From NCBI RefSeq assembly GCF_026262505.1, contig NC_067205.1:3968001-4032000 (forward strand): 64,000 nucleotides of DNA, given 5' to 3'. The translations under genes and the position numbers were made by a program. Positions 40,559 through 53,092 of the stretch are shown piece by piece. This DNA comes from Trichomonas vaginalis G3. Its lineage: Eukaryota > Parabasalia > Trichomonadida > Trichomonadidae. Position 1 is the first letter of the stretch. Each line of letters begins with the position of its first letter. A model generated the notes under the pieces. That model was not told where the DNA came from. It saw nothing but the letters and a program-made list of their open reading frames with translations, and did not search any database.

Positions 40559-40979
40559 ATGGACGTATTTGAGTATCTCTTCGAATTGAAGCAAAACAAA
40601 GTTTACACACACAAACAATACAAGTTCATTGACAGAATAGTTCTTTTATACAAACAATGGAAAATGTTATAGAATAGCAATATTTGCTGAACCAAAATAT
40701 TTTCATAAAGCAAAGAAAGTTGGTATAACTGAAATGGTGAAAGTTCTTGAAGCAGACAAAAATATAACTTCAAAACTGACCGATATTTCTAAAGGAAAGT
40801 TTATCTTACAATTTTATGTCAAAACTGGCGTACTGTCAATATTTGACGGAGAGAAGTCAGTTCAAGAACAACTTACTGACCTGCTGCCAAAATCTGCTCG
40901 ATGGAAGCTGTCGTTATGCCAATCTGAGGAGCCCCAGCAGGTTTCATCGAACGAATCTTCAAAAGAGCATCTTCCGTGA
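40559..40979 (+). pseudogene. Polinton C: small gene convergent with and overlapping the major capsid gene
   Basis: Broken (about one break). Its last 107 bp (40873-40979) lie antisense over the end of the major capsid gene, exactly as in element E. Confidence 0.6.
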
Positions 40980-42476
40980 AAAGTGCTATTGGTTTTGTAA
41001 ACTTCTTTGCTCTCAATTCATCTGGACCGTCTCTGTCACCAGTATATTGTATTTGAACTGTACCAACAGTTGAAATACCACCCATAAAGTCTTCTGAGTC
41101 AGCAAATGGAATGCCAAGCCAAAAGTTTGAACGGTCTCCATTTGTATATTGAGTTTTTTGACCTCCTGTATGAGTCCATACTTTCACATATGGCATAATA
41201 GAACTTTGCATTTCAGGGTTAATGGTTGTTGTGAAGTTGTTGTTAAAGTTCATAGCATCTAATGTCAAGTTGTATGACCTCATATTCAACTGTAGAATAT
41301 TCTTCTCTTGGATATATTTGCCATCTATGTTTATATGGTATTTAATACCAGGGTTGTAGAAGCAAGAATAGTCATTTATAGTTCGTCTGAACAGTACAAA
41401 CATAGTATCTGCATGTTTCATTGCAGTTGTTAAGGCAATATCTGTTCTTGCACCTGGGTCAGCACTTTGGTTTCCAACTTCACCTGCAAAGTCTTTGACA
41501 GATATTTGGTGTATAGGGAACATAAGTGGAACTGCAATATATTTGGCAGCTAAAGCATTTGAAATATCTGGGTCCAACATATAGACTGCAAGTCTGCTTT
41601 CTATTCTCTTGCATTCAAATTTTTCGCATGTGAACTTAACTGGGTCCCAAGCATCTCCAGCAGCATTGAAATAATAGTTTACTTCAGTGTTGAGGTTTGA
41701 GAAACCAAAGTCTAAGTCAACTTTGTTTTTGCAAAAGTCGGCGAATGACATTTTATTTGTTCCCACTACTTCTGTAAGAGTGAATGGGTCTTGTGTTGGT
41801 GCAATGACTAAGTTATTTTTGCTTGGAGTAAGTTCGATAGAAATTTTTCCTGCCCAGTTTGGCAAGTATCTTAAAAACCTGAAGATGAGGAAAGATGACA
41901 AAGGAACTCTAAGTTTCAGTTTTACTTTGGTTACTGCTGCTGCAGTTTGTCCAGAAAGGTTAACATAAACTCCTGGAACGTTAGGGTCAAGTCTTCTTAT
42001 TTTCTCAATAGTTGCATACTGGTCTGTTTGTTCTCTAGCTTGTGGTTGTACTGAGTTTCTCAAAGCGAACCATTCATAGTTTGCCCATGTTACTGTTTGA
42101 ACTAAGTCAGAGTTAGAATATATCTTATATCCCATGAAAACTTCTGGAGCATATTGGTATCCGACATAGAAAATTCCATTGCAACCTTTCTTGTCAGACA
42201 ACTTGGCAGAAGGTTTTATTTCAATGTCTTGTTCCACGTATAAGAAGAGTTGTCAATAGAAATTATATGAAACCTGTCGCAAGCAATATCTACTGTTGTT
42301 GAAGAACCTTCTCCAAACTCACCTACGTTTCCATAAGAAACAGCAGTTGTATATTCGTAAGTTCCAGGAACTATTTCTGACCTTCTAATGGCATTGTCGC
42401 ATTCGTTATACCATTCGGAAACATTTCCATTCATAGCATCCAAAACTGTTGGCGTTATATTCTGAGCGGCGTACAT
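40873..42476 (-). pseudogene. Polinton C: major capsid protein, double jelly-roll type
   Basis: About one break; the 454-residue frame 40873-42237 is open and covers both presumed jelly rolls. It contains FVGYKIY-like VFMGYKIYSNSDLVQTVTWA, LRVPLSSFLIFRFLRYLP, and later KYIAVPLMFPIHQISVKDFA and YTGDRDGPDELRAKKF. Length (~530) and layout agree with Polinton hexon-like capsid proteins, which form the pseudo-hexagonal shell. Confidence 0.85.
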
Positions 42477-42508
42477 TTCATATGAGTAAAAATATAGAAT
42501 AGTTGGAT

Positions 42509-45500
42509 TTATATGTCATAATAGAACCCACTGGACCAAGCTTTACTTTCTTCCTGACTGAGTTTTTAACTCTTCTTTTTCCTTCATTGCCCTCTGCTTG
42601 AAGTTGTTGCATCTTTGCATTATGTTCATCTAGTATGTTGCAAATTTCCCATGTCCTTTTTGCCTTTTGGCTCTGGTCGCCCATCTCAGGTAACCTATAT
42701 CCTAGAAAGATTTTGTCATAGTTTGTATTTGAGTCTTCCTTTATTGTTTGCATGACTCTTCCTGAGTTTCTGGTTCAAGCTCTTCAAACAGTGCCTGTCC
42801 ATATGGAATAAGCTCGTTTCCAAATATATGTTTTTGTAGCCATTCTGGTTTTCTTTCCATGTTACCAACAATATCTTTTGTGAATGGGAAAGCTTTTACC
42901 CAATCTTTCAGTCTTGCGTCGTTTATTTCTGTAGTTGGTTTTATTTTGTCAAGGAACATGTTTTTCAATACTAACATTTCATTTGGTACTGTCCATTTGA
43001 GTTTTCTTAAATATTCATCCCTTCTCGGTTCATTGTCTGCAAAGTAAGTTTTTATGACATTTTGCAAACTTTCGTTTGCAAGGTCATGTACAATAGGTTC
43101 TCTTCCTTCTCTCTCCCTAACTTTCTTTCTAAACTCTTCACCAAATATACCATCTCTATGGTTCTGTGTAGTTCTTTGAGATAAATGTTCTAGAACGTCA
43201 GGTGTTATATTTCCATCAGCCATGTTCATTTCATACTGGTCCAAAATATCTGCATGTTTCATATCTTTCAATGGCATTAAAGCCGCGCTGAAAATACCAG
43301 CTATATCTGGTTCACCATTGACTTCCATTGCGTCTACAACTTCTTGGAATTGTGGTTGTAAGTTTATGAACCACCTATCTGGATTAGCTTTATGACCCCA
43401 TCTCATTGTAGTTCCATCGTCTGCAGAAACAAAAGTAGGTTTGTTTCCATCTTGGTTAGGTTCTGAATGAACTTTAAACAATGTTTCATTTCTATATGTT
43501 TTCTTGAAATTTAACCTTTTATCTTCACCGAGTTCATCCGAAGATTGAACGTTAAATGCTCGTAAGTAAAAAGGGTTGTTGTATTTGTGTACATTTTTTT
43601 TCAGTTCTTCCATTCTATGCTGATATTTTCATCTGGTGTTGGAGTCTTTTGTATGTCGGCAAACATTTTTCGATATTCTTCTACTATGTCAGCCGAATTT
43701 TTTAGACTCTTGGAAAGATTCCATATTCACCTCATGCTCTTGTTGAGGGTCAAGATTTTTCGGCTGTTCCAAATCTTCATCTAGTTCTGTGAAGTTAGTT
43801 TCCAAAGGAGTGACTTGTTCGTTTCCTTCAGGCTCTTCTAGCTGTTGTTGCTGAACTATTTCTTCCATGTCTGGTTGTATCTGAACTATTTCTTCCTGTG
43901 GAGTTTCTTGTACCTCATCTGCTGGCATTTCATATATTCCGAGACCGTTTTCAACAATTTCCCTATCTACGTCATCCGCATTCATAAGCTTTTGTTCTTT
44001 CGTTCCGTCTCTATTTTTTACGCGTTTCATGACGAAAGTTGAATTGTCATTTAGCTCTGACATCAAATATCTCGGAGTAAATTCATCCATGTCATTTGGA
44101 TGATATGCTATTAAATCATATCCCTTAGCGAGCTTGTATTTTCCAGGTTTGAGATTATATCCGTTTTGGTGCTGAGCCATAAAGCTAAATAGGTTCGGGT
44201 CAGTATTTCCATCCTTGAACTTTCCAATAGCTTCTTTATATCTGTCACTAAAGTCAACAGTATCTGGGAAACCACACTCTTCTTTAAGCATTTTTAAGAA
44301 TTCTTGGTTTCCTTGTTCTCTACTTCTTTTATGTCCTTGCTCTGTTTGTGGTTGTTGTTGTGCAGGGTTTTGAACTGTTGGTTGCTGTGTAGTGTTTTGA
44401 ACTGTTGGTTGTGGTGCTGGATTTTGAACTGTTGGTTGTTGTTGTTGTTTTGGTGCATGCCTGTGTCTGTGTCCATGTGACGATGTAAATGTTCTAGGTA
44501 GTCCTGGTGCAGGTGCTTCTCTTGGAGGGTTTGGTGGTATATAAGTTCCACCAGCTGGCACATATGTTCCATCTGCAGCGTAATGTCCTACCTGACTTTT
44601 CGTTTTTAAGAAAGCATTTACTAGGTCTGTTTTGGTCTGTTGTAACTCTTTTTCTTGACTTTTCACAACAGTTGCTCTAACGGCGTCATAGGCACTTTGA
44701 ACTGCCTGTCTCGTTGCTGCATCTGTTATTTTCGTCATATTTTGTGCTACTTCTTTTAACTCTTTGTCGAAACCTTCAGACTTCAGTTTCTTTCCAGATG
44801 AGAAGTCGTTCACTTGTTTCACCTTACTATGAAGAGCTTCGAAAGCGTTCTTAAAGTCAGCATTTGTTAAAGCTTCATTTGAACTGTCTTCATCCGCTTG
44901 TATTTTTGTCCTTATTGACCCTATGAGTTGGGCTGCTTTAGCGTTGGCTTGGGCATCTAACCAGTCATTATTAGCTTTTATATATTTGCGCTTTCATTGC
45001 CTTTTGCATGGCTGCGTCGTTATTTTTACTTTCTTGTGCTAAGTTTTCATACTGTACGGTTTGGTTTTGCAACTGTAAAAGTTTTTCTGCCTTTACATTT
45101 GCTTCAACTTCTTTTTTTATACTCATCGCTATCCATATATGTCTTCAGGGCTTTTTGTTTTATCTCTTCATCTTTCAGTACTTTATATCGAGTAGTATGG
45201 TTTTTCAAATTTATGACATCTTGTTCCATTTTTGCTACTTCTGCTGCTTTTGACACTTTTTTCGCATATTCCTCTGTACTTAGTTCTTTCAGTTGTTCTT
45301 CTTTCTTCTTTTTCTCTACGTTTAACTCATTGAGTTTCTTTGTGTGTCTGTCATATTCTAGTTTCTTTTCGTTTTCACTTATTTGCTTCTGTATGTCTAT
45401 GTTTGACTTTTTGACATCTGATATTTGATTTTTGAGTGAACTCAAATTCATTTGACTTTGAGGGTTATAAGCTGTTCCGTCTGCGGCTCCACCATAGCCT

Positions 45501-45709
45501 GCCATTTTCGCTAAAAGTGCCGCTCTTAAACCTCCACTCTGTGCACCAATGACTCGGTTTAAAAGCATAGGATTGCTTGACATTTGTTGCAACATAGTGG
45601 GGTCATTCAGCATTTGTTGTTGCAACTGTTGTTGTGGTGTTAGTCTTACTATTGGATGTTTCAATGCTCTCTTCCTCTTACGTATATTCTTACGTAGCTT
45701 ACGTGGCAT
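42509..45709 (-). pseudogene. Polinton C: large basic/coiled-coil/Gln-rich protein
   Basis: Broken (about four to five breaks). The PTVQNP repeat has three units here (44380-44450) against five in E. See 55747 for the domain layout. Confidence 0.8.
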
Positions 45710-46430
45710 TTTAAGTGAAGTTAAAAAGCGGTTTTTGACAGATGTTTTGTTATGACTTCTTCGTAAAGACTTTGTTAAGATTTCATCGTAATGAGCGTAA
45801 ATGACCCAAAAAATAATGTTTATGTTAGAATGTTAGATCTAACACCTTTTCTAACATGTTTTCTAACATCGTAGAAAACTCATGAATTTCTTCGTAAAGA
45901 CTTTGTTAAGACTTCTTCATCTAATTTCTCATGAACTTTCTTGTCTATGTTTTGTTAAGATTTCATCGTAAAGACTTTGTTGAGATTTCTTCGTAAATGA
46001 CCCTAGTAGTATATTTTTGGTGTAAATTTCATGAAAATTCACGATGTTAGAAAACATGTTAGAAAAGGTGTTAGATCTAACATTCTAACATAAACATTAT
46101 TTTTGGTGTAAATTTCATGAAAATTCACGATGTTAGAAAACATGTTAGAAAAGGTGTTAGATCTAACATTCTAACATAAACATTATTTTTGGTGTAAATT
46201 TCATGAAAATTCAAGAGGTGAGAAAAGAGGTTAGAAAAGAGGTGACATCTCACCTCTTCACCTAAATTATATTTTTGGGTCATTTACGCTCATTACGATG
46301 AAGTCTTGACAAAACATTTACGAAGAAGTCTTGACAAAACATTTACGAAGAAGTCTTGACAAAACATTTACGATGAAGTCTTGACAAAACATGAAAACAT
46401 TTATATTTTGTGAAAAGCTCCTGGAAGACC
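45710..46430. repeat. Polinton C: right subterminal iterons and inverted clusters
   Basis: No gene. Several 25-bp iterons in both orientations (45750-45785, 45885-46000, 46290-46390), three GTTAG/CTAAC clusters (about 45826-45880, 46045-46092, 46128-46172), and one cluster in which the words are GGTGAG and CTCACC (46213-46262), i.e. both arms carry the same substitution. Confidence 0.85.
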
Positions 46431-46575
46431 TCCGAATAAAAACTTCATTTATACTAAACATCTTCGGGGGCTAGAAGGCACGAAGTGCCTGGAAGCCATC
46501 CCCCAAGAAAAAAAAACTTCATTATACTCATTCATCCTCAGGGCTAGAAGGCACGAAGTGCCTGGAAGCCCCACT

Positions 46576-46612
<37 letters not shown>
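46431..46612. repeat. Polinton C: right terminal repeat, with the terminal hairpin doubled
   Basis: The TIR hairpin (GGCACGAAGTGCC) occurs twice, at about 46477-46489 and 46550-46562, 73 bp apart. The outer copy adjoins the 34-bp T-run. The left end and the right end of A have it once. Confidence 0.8.
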
Positions 46613-46616
<4 letters not shown>

Positions 46617-46653
46617 AATATGAGTTTATGTGATATTATTTTTCAGAAGATTT
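46613..46653. repeat. Inverted repeat of unit 2, part right of Polinton C
   Basis: Rest of the right palindrome arm, starting with AAATAA and ending CAGAAGATTT. Confidence 0.8.
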
Positions 46654-47240
46654 TGTGTTCTTCTTCAAAATTTTATTTTTTTATTAAAAAGAATCTTTAC
46701 AAAATATACATTTACTTAAATTAATATTTAAAAACGTGCTCTATCAAAAGTTCCAAAAATTCAATATTTTAGCTTTTCTGAGGTGTCACTTTTGATGAAT
46801 TTATGTTTACAACAATTGTATAATTAAAATTGCGAAGACATTATCTTTATCAAGGGATATATAATCCCTTGAAGTTGACAATCAAAACATTTTATGTCAC
46901 TTTTTTGGTATTTTTTATAAAAATTTATGTTGGCATTTTTTTATTTTCAAGATTTACAAGAATCTAAGAATTCATTCATATTTTACACTTCACACTCAAT
47001 TACAATACAATTCTAATCATAAGAATAATCTTATCTGCGAAAGAAACTCAAACAAATTCTAATAATAGAGTAGAAGTTTTAAATACAAATACAAAACAAC
47101 ATCTACCAAACACACTTTAACTATAAGAAATGAGTTTAATCTTAATTTTTCATTGTTTAATTGTGTTTTCGAAATTGATGCATTTCTTGATAAACTTTAT
47201 CGCATTGAAGTTTTCTCTAAAACAATAGGCAATCAAGAAT
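46654..47240. other. Unit 2 AT-rich stretch without a recognised gene
   Basis: Matches 15399-15985 almost base for base. Nothing coding seen. Confidence 0.4.
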
Positions 47241-47244
47241 AACT

Positions 47245-47605
47245 GTTCTTTCGAATTTCTATCCTGAAAAGTGGACTGAGATATCTCTTTGGGCTTTGAA
47301 AGATATATTATCTATTTTTTGATTCTTTGATGACAGAAACACAAACTTCATGTCCACTAAATGTAACAACTTCTACTATCTGAAACATAATCATCAGATG
47401 TTCCACTACCAAAACATCATGAACCACCTCCTGAAGTTCTGAGGTTGTGTTAATCTCCTTTACAGAATTTATCATTATCAAGGTTGATGCCTCCCCCTGT
47501 ATATGTTCATCCTTTACCTCTGCTTTGTGCGATGTTATATTCTTTTAATGATCCTACGGTATCTCCTTAATCTTTAGAGTCTGAATATATTGCATTTCAA
47601 TATTA
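47245..47605 (-). pseudogene. Decayed glycine-rich fragment D, unit 2
   Basis: Copy of 15990-16350 with the same stops, showing that the decay predates duplication. Confidence 0.4.
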
Positions 47606-47654
47606 AATAAATAATTATATGAAAAAAATACAGATCATGAATATGTTATTTTAG

Positions 47655-48340
47655 CTAGTTTAAAAGAAGTCGATAATCAAATAATTGTTCAAAAAATTGA
47701 ACTTTGTTTTTATAGAATCTTTTTCTATGACCGCTTGTTGCGTTAAAAAAGGTAGAAAATGAAGTATTAGATTTAGCTGAATCAGATGAAATTATGTAAA
47801 AATCATCACGCATTATACGTGCATATGATATGTTAATTGATTTAATTTGAATTTTACCATTTTGCAAAAAAATGTTTCCGAATCCATTGGTAAAATAATC
47901 TTTATATCCACTCTTGCTAATAAAACTATCATGAATAAAATTTTTAAATTCGGATAAATGTGTTACATGAATGAAGCAATAAACACCGTAGTCATATTCA
48001 CTATCAATTCTGGAAGAATAACTGCAAATTCGATCTTGAATAAATTCGCCTTCTTGAATATATGAAATACACCCACCATTTGCTGTGTTGCTGCAGTTAT
48101 TAAAAAGTGTAGTTTCAATAAGAAATTTGATAGCAGTGTTGTTTGTTTCGAAAATGAACAGAACCTTGTGTATTTACCGAGTCAAAGTTACATGATGAAA
48201 CATGATAATTATATTCTCTTGCATCAAGCTTAGTACTTTGAAACTTACATTTTTCTTTAGCTAAATTTGTCGGGAAATATGAATCCCAAGCTTTTCGAAT
48301 TTTCTTCCTTGGATCATTTTTGGTATAAAATTGTAGATCC
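47655..48340 (-). pseudogene. Second beta-helix-like region, unit 2
   Basis: Copy of 16400-17086; one visible substitution (QNGKIQIKSINIS against QNGKIQNKSINIS). Confidence 0.45.
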
Positions 48341-48415
48341 TACATAATATCAATTAAAATATCTTTGTAAGATACAAGTAAAAAAATTAATGAGGATTAA
48401 AATAAGTTTTCCTTA

Positions 48416-49318
48416 TTGAATTATGATGTTTCAATAACACATAGATATGGAAAAAAGTATTATTTCTCATATCAATGTGAATCTCAAATATATTGTCCAC
48501 CTTATAAAGTAAGAATTGAAAAAGGTTTATATCGATATGAACTTTGGGGAGCAGGACGAATTGGTGGTGCATATGTGAGAGGAGATCGATATACATTCAA
48601 AACAGAAGAATTTTATATTTTTGTTGGAGGTGTTGCTCAACATTCAAATGAATTATATGGCTATGGTGGTAATAACGGGGGAGGCAATAGTACTATTATT
48701 GGGATATATAATAATGGCAAAAGAGGTATTGGCAGCGATGGATCTACAGACATTCGATTGAATATCTCAATTTTGAGATCAAGAGTAATTGTCAGCGGTG
48801 CTCCAGGAGGTGCTATATATTATGATAAAATGGGATATGCAGGTGGATTAGTTGGACATAATGGAACACGTTTTGATGAATCAGATTCCATTATCGGAGA
48901 AGGCGCAAATCAAACTTCAGGAGGAAAAGGACAATTCAATGGAGAATTTGGCATTGGAGCAAATTGTTCACCTGGAACATCAACAGATATGGCTGGTGCA
49001 GGGGGCGCTGGATGGTATGACGGTGGATCTGGATATCATTGGGATGAGGATAGCTCAGGGGGCGGAGGAAGCTCATATATTTCTGGTTTCAAAGGTTGTG
49101 AAAGCATTTCATATGATTGGAGATTTGAAAATACAATAATGCTTAATGGAAGCCAACAATTTACAGAACCAGATGGAGCTATGAGTAGATTTGGTCATAA
49201 AGGAAGTGGTTTTTGCATCATCACTTGTATTGCAGATTTTATTTCATGTGAGAATCTTTGTTTTTATCAAAATAACATTATCATACAAATAACTTTTGTT
49301 TTTACATTGACGAAGTAG
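48416..49318 (+). CDS. Host glycine-rich protein A, copy 3, 5' end unclear
   Basis: Open for about 300 codons, one Gly codon shorter than copy 2 (GRIGGAYV against GRIGGGAYV), otherwise the same; like copy 2 it opens at a TTG with no upstream ATG. Confidence 0.55.
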   Translation: MNYDVSITHRYGKKYYFSYQCESQIYCPPYKVRIEKGLYRYELWGAGRIGGAYVRGDRYTFKTEEFYIFVGGVAQHSNELYGYGGNNGGGNSTIIGIYNNGKRGIGSDGSTDIRLNISILRSRVIVSGAPGGAIYYDKMGYAGGLVGHNGTRFDESDSIIGEGANQTSGGKGQFNGEFGIGANCSPGTSTDMAGAGGAGWYDGGSGYHWDEDSSGGGGSSYISGFKGCESISYDWRFENTIMLNGSQQFTEPDGAMSRFGHKGSGFCIITCIADFISCENLCFYQNNIIIQITFVFTLTK

Positions 49319-49621
49319 ACTTCAATAAAGTAATTAATTTTATTAAATTCAATTTTTTACGAATATTTTACAATTCCTCCGAAATTGGGCATTTGTATGA
49401 TTTTTTTCGATAAGAAAGTAAAGAGAAATTAATGGTTATCTAAAAGGATGCAATCTCAATAACAATATTTATGTCACTTTTATAAATCTCAATTGAAATT
49501 TAGATAAGCATTGTGAGTATTGTTGCTTTGCATTTAAAATTGCATAGAAAGCTAGTATCCTCAATTATTGATTATCATTTTATATGAAAAATAACTGTGG
49601 AATGTTTTATTAAAAAGATCT
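49319..49621. other. Unit 3 spacer between genes A and B
   Basis: Same as 18067-18369; no gene seen. Confidence 0.4.
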
Positions 49622-50722
49622 TTAAGAAAGACTACAAGCATACATAATAGCATTACAATTAAAATGGATATAATGTAAACAATGACTAGTTAGAGGATAG
49701 TATGTTATAATTAGTTTTCCGTGTCCTTCCCATACACCTGACTCATGCTGAACATCGAAAAACTTGAACGATACAGAAGTATCATATGCATAACGATCTT
49801 GACCAATTTCTTCATAGTTTTCGTCATAAAAAGTCAATTCTCCTTTCGGAAGAATTGCATTGTCTGACAGAACCCAAGAAGAAACTCCACCAGCACCACC
49901 ATTATTGTGATGACTGCAAAAACCACCATACCACCCACCACCTGCACTTCCTCTGTCTGTGAATCCATGTGGTGTTTTGATTCCATATGGATTCTTCGAA
50001 CCATCTGTGCGAGAAGATTCTCCTTGCCCAAAACTGAATCCAAAAGTAGAATTTGCGGATAAATTTTCAATATACATACAGTCTATATTAAATCTTTGCG
50101 CTTCGAGACCTCCTGCACCTCCGGAGCCGTCATCAGACTGTTGAAGTGTGCCACCACCGTTGTCAGAACCGCCTCCACCACCGCTAACAATTACACGATG
50201 AAAAAGGTCGTTTTTCTCAAATTTGACAGCGGTTTGGCCACCTCCTGATCCTGATGCGTAACCAGGAGAACTTCCACCACCACCATAACCACCTCGATTC
50301 ATGCAAGATAAACTAAAAGATTTATAACAATTAGAATTTCTTTGATCAAAATATCCCATTCCTCAAATTGTAGCAAAAGCTTTCATTGGATGAAAAAGAA
50401 CTGAGTAGCCAGAAATATATGCACCTGCACCTCCAGTACTTGGTAATTGTTTGCAGACAGTATTTCCATTCACACGTTTAACTCTGTCTTGTGAAATACA
50501 GCTTCCATTGGGAAATCGATATGATGGAACATGCCCACTGCCGCTGCCACCTGATGCACCATAAAGTTCAAACTTATAGATTCCAGGCTGCATTTCAAGA
50601 ACATAATATGTGCATTCATAATAGTTAACACATGGATATTCAAAAATGTAACTATTATTTTCATGTTTAACGTTAAGTTTTGCATCTTTTACACTTGAAT
50701 TAAGAAGATATGACTTTATCAT
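49622..50722 (-). pseudogene. Host glycine-rich protein B, copy 3
   Basis: Two same-phase frames, 50363-50722 and 49622-50359, with the shared TGA at 50360-50362. Protein sequence as in copy 2. Confidence 0.7.
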
Positions 50723-50952
50723 ATATTAAAGTTGTCATATTCGTTCATGACAAATTAAAAAATGATTTACTATTCAATTGGCATCTTTGTCTAGTTAATA
50801 TCCCTTTGTAAATACATTTGTTTTATCAAAATTTACTATTGTCATTCTAATAAATCCTAATTGAAAATATTAATCTTAAATCACGCCATTATGAAATTGT
50901 TTTAGATCTTATTAATACATTATAAAACTTTTCAAATTGTACTGAGTAATTC

Positions 50953-51457
50953 ATGACTGGAGCAAATAATTTTCGATATGGAAAATGTTCTATCCAAGAT
51001 ACAAGTAAAGTTTATCAAAATTATTCTCCTATATGCCCACAATATCATGCAAATTCTTTTTATCCACGTAATAGCACTTATTATCCCACATATATCAAAA
51101 TAAATTTAGATCCTGGAAAATATATATTTGAAGCATATGATTCTCAATGACAAGTCTATTAGTACTCTGATGGATATAGTGTATATGCAGAATCAACTAT
51201 TACAATTTCAAGAAATGTTGATATCTTTCTATTTATCGGATCTACAGGCAAAAATAATCTTTGCGGTTATAAACTGAGACTGATACAGGAAAAAACTTTG
51301 ATAAAGGAATATTATAGTCAAGTTTTCCTTCTAAAAGTGGTGGATGATATCTATATGGTGGTGAAACTAATCAACCAAGTGGGAGATCTGGATTTGTATA
51401 TCCAACTGATCGATTGAAAACAGAAATTGGAAATATTAATTTATTATTAAAAATTTG
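50953..51457 (+). pseudogene. Host glycine-rich gene C, copy 3
   Basis: As copy 2, with the same TGA after YIFEAYDSQ. Confidence 0.65.
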
Positions 51458-51470
51458 AAAATTAGTTTAT

Positions 51471-52716
51471 TTAGTTAATCAGCGATAAAATTGAATATGA
51501 AGGAATATGAGAAATGCTAAGAAGATGTTGACACTGGTAGTTGATTAAATATTGGGAGATGCAAAAATTTTTCATTTGGTTGAATTTTTTTATCTCATTT
51601 TCTTCTTCAAAATTATTTTCAATTTTATTTTTTGCTTCGCAAAGTCCTGTAGAAAGATGTGATAATTTGTTGTATAAATTGTTTATTGAGTATGTTATTG
51701 TTGCACTTGATGTTTGTCCATCATAATCACTATTAATGATTGTAGCTGAACTTGATGACCAAAAATAAAATGTTTGTGTACAATTATTATTTTTGATTGA
51801 ACAAGATTCAAATGTAACTGTTGCTTGATATAAATTAAAACAATATTGACTAGCATTGTTTCTAATGATATTACATAAATAAAATTGATGTGGACCAGTA
51901 TTAAAAATAAAAAAGCATCTAGAGTTTGCTTTGTTATCAATGAAAGATGATTGACTGATGTTGTATTTCTGTTCTGAATAAATATCAAGTAAAACATCTT
52001 CATAACATTTGTTATTTGTTATGTTATTTCGTGAATAACTAAGATTTCCGTATCTTAAATGATTAATTGAATCTCCTTTATCTATTTCTCCACAATCAAA
52101 GACTGTTGAATCTTCAAAAATGTTTTTGTTGTTTGTATTTAATCCTGATATATATGAATATAAAAATACTCCTTCATATCCTGATTGTGATTGTATAGAT
52201 TTTGTGGCACATGTTCGATAGATAACACAACTTCCTTTATAAGAAGAAACTGTTCGAGATGGAGTTTTTGTGCCATTGAATCCAGAAATAGAAATAAGAA
52301 GTTTTGTTTGATCATTGATGTCTATATAGACAACAACTTCTTTAAATTCATTGAATAAACATGTTGTAACATAATAATTTCCTTGTGTTGTTGGATTAAA
52401 TTTTTCATTTTCAGTGTGTTTTTCAGTGATAACTGAATTTTCATAAAAAAGTGTCCAAGTGTCAAGACTTGGACCTGAATCGAAGAACTGTCTTAACAAA
52501 TGTTTCATTTTCATACATTTCATAAAAATATTTGAATGAATTACTTCTAAAATTTCGTTTAGCGCAGAAAGGATTGTTTTTATTTAATATGGACATAATA
52601 TTATTTAAGTGTAAAGATTGTGTAATAAACAGAAATTCATCAAAAGTGACAACTCTCAATTTTTTGACATTTGTAAATTCTAAATTGAATGAGAAAAATG
52701 AAATAATACTAAGCAT
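51471..52716 (-). pseudogene. Host beta-helix-like surface protein, copy 3
   Basis: Longest version: main frame 51471-52523 is open for 350 codons, and the N-terminal frame 52462-52716 overlaps it in another phase. In copies 1 and 2 the main frame is further split. If any copy is functional it is this one. Confidence 0.55.
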
Positions 52717-52791
52717 AATACAATATTCTAGATTTAATTATAATTAGGAAAAAGTTAGTTTTGAGAGTACTTTTCATAGGCATATAGAATG

Positions 52792-53092
52792 AAATCTTCT
52801 GAAAAATAATATCACATAAACTCATATTATTTTCTAATATATAACTATTTTATATAAAAATCAAATTCAATGATCTTAAAAGCGAAGGATAAACCTCAAA
52901 ATTTACGAATATAATGAGTGGGAATATTTCATATGGTTTTATGATAGATAAGCATTATATTCCCACTCATTATATTCGTAAATTTTGAGGTTTATCCTTC
53001 GCTTTTAAGATCATTGAATTTGATTTTTATATAAAATAGTTATATATTAGAAAATAATATGAGTTTATGTGATATTATTTTTCAGAAGATTT
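52792..53092. repeat. ~300-bp inverted repeat, unit 3
   Basis: Uninterrupted; arms as in unit 1. Shows the intact AAATAATATGAG sequence at the Polinton C target. Confidence 0.85.

Larger units (their letters stand above)
21801..46612. mobile_element. Polinton/Maverick element C, full length (24.8 kb)
   Basis: Complete from A-run to T-run, bounded by AAATAA at 21795-21800 and 46613-46618. The uninterrupted sites in units 1 (15358-15363) and 3 have it once, giving a 6-bp target duplication as expected for Polintons. It carries integrase, protein-primed polymerase, packaging ATPase, major and minor capsid proteins, helicase, KilA-N genes and a fibre. It is broken, with roughly twenty breaks, although about nine parts look open. 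It is young: inserted after the host unit was duplicated and very similar to A and E. Confidence 0.95.
17096..48340. repeat. Host tandem unit 2, split by Polinton C
   Basis: Landmark TACATAATATC at 17096 recurs at 48341. After removal of Polinton C (21801-46612) and one AAATAA the unit is about 6.43 kb, the same as unit 1 without its TIR element. It contains the same gene order as unit 1 and lacks the TIR element, so it gives the empty site for that insertion. Confidence 0.9.
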
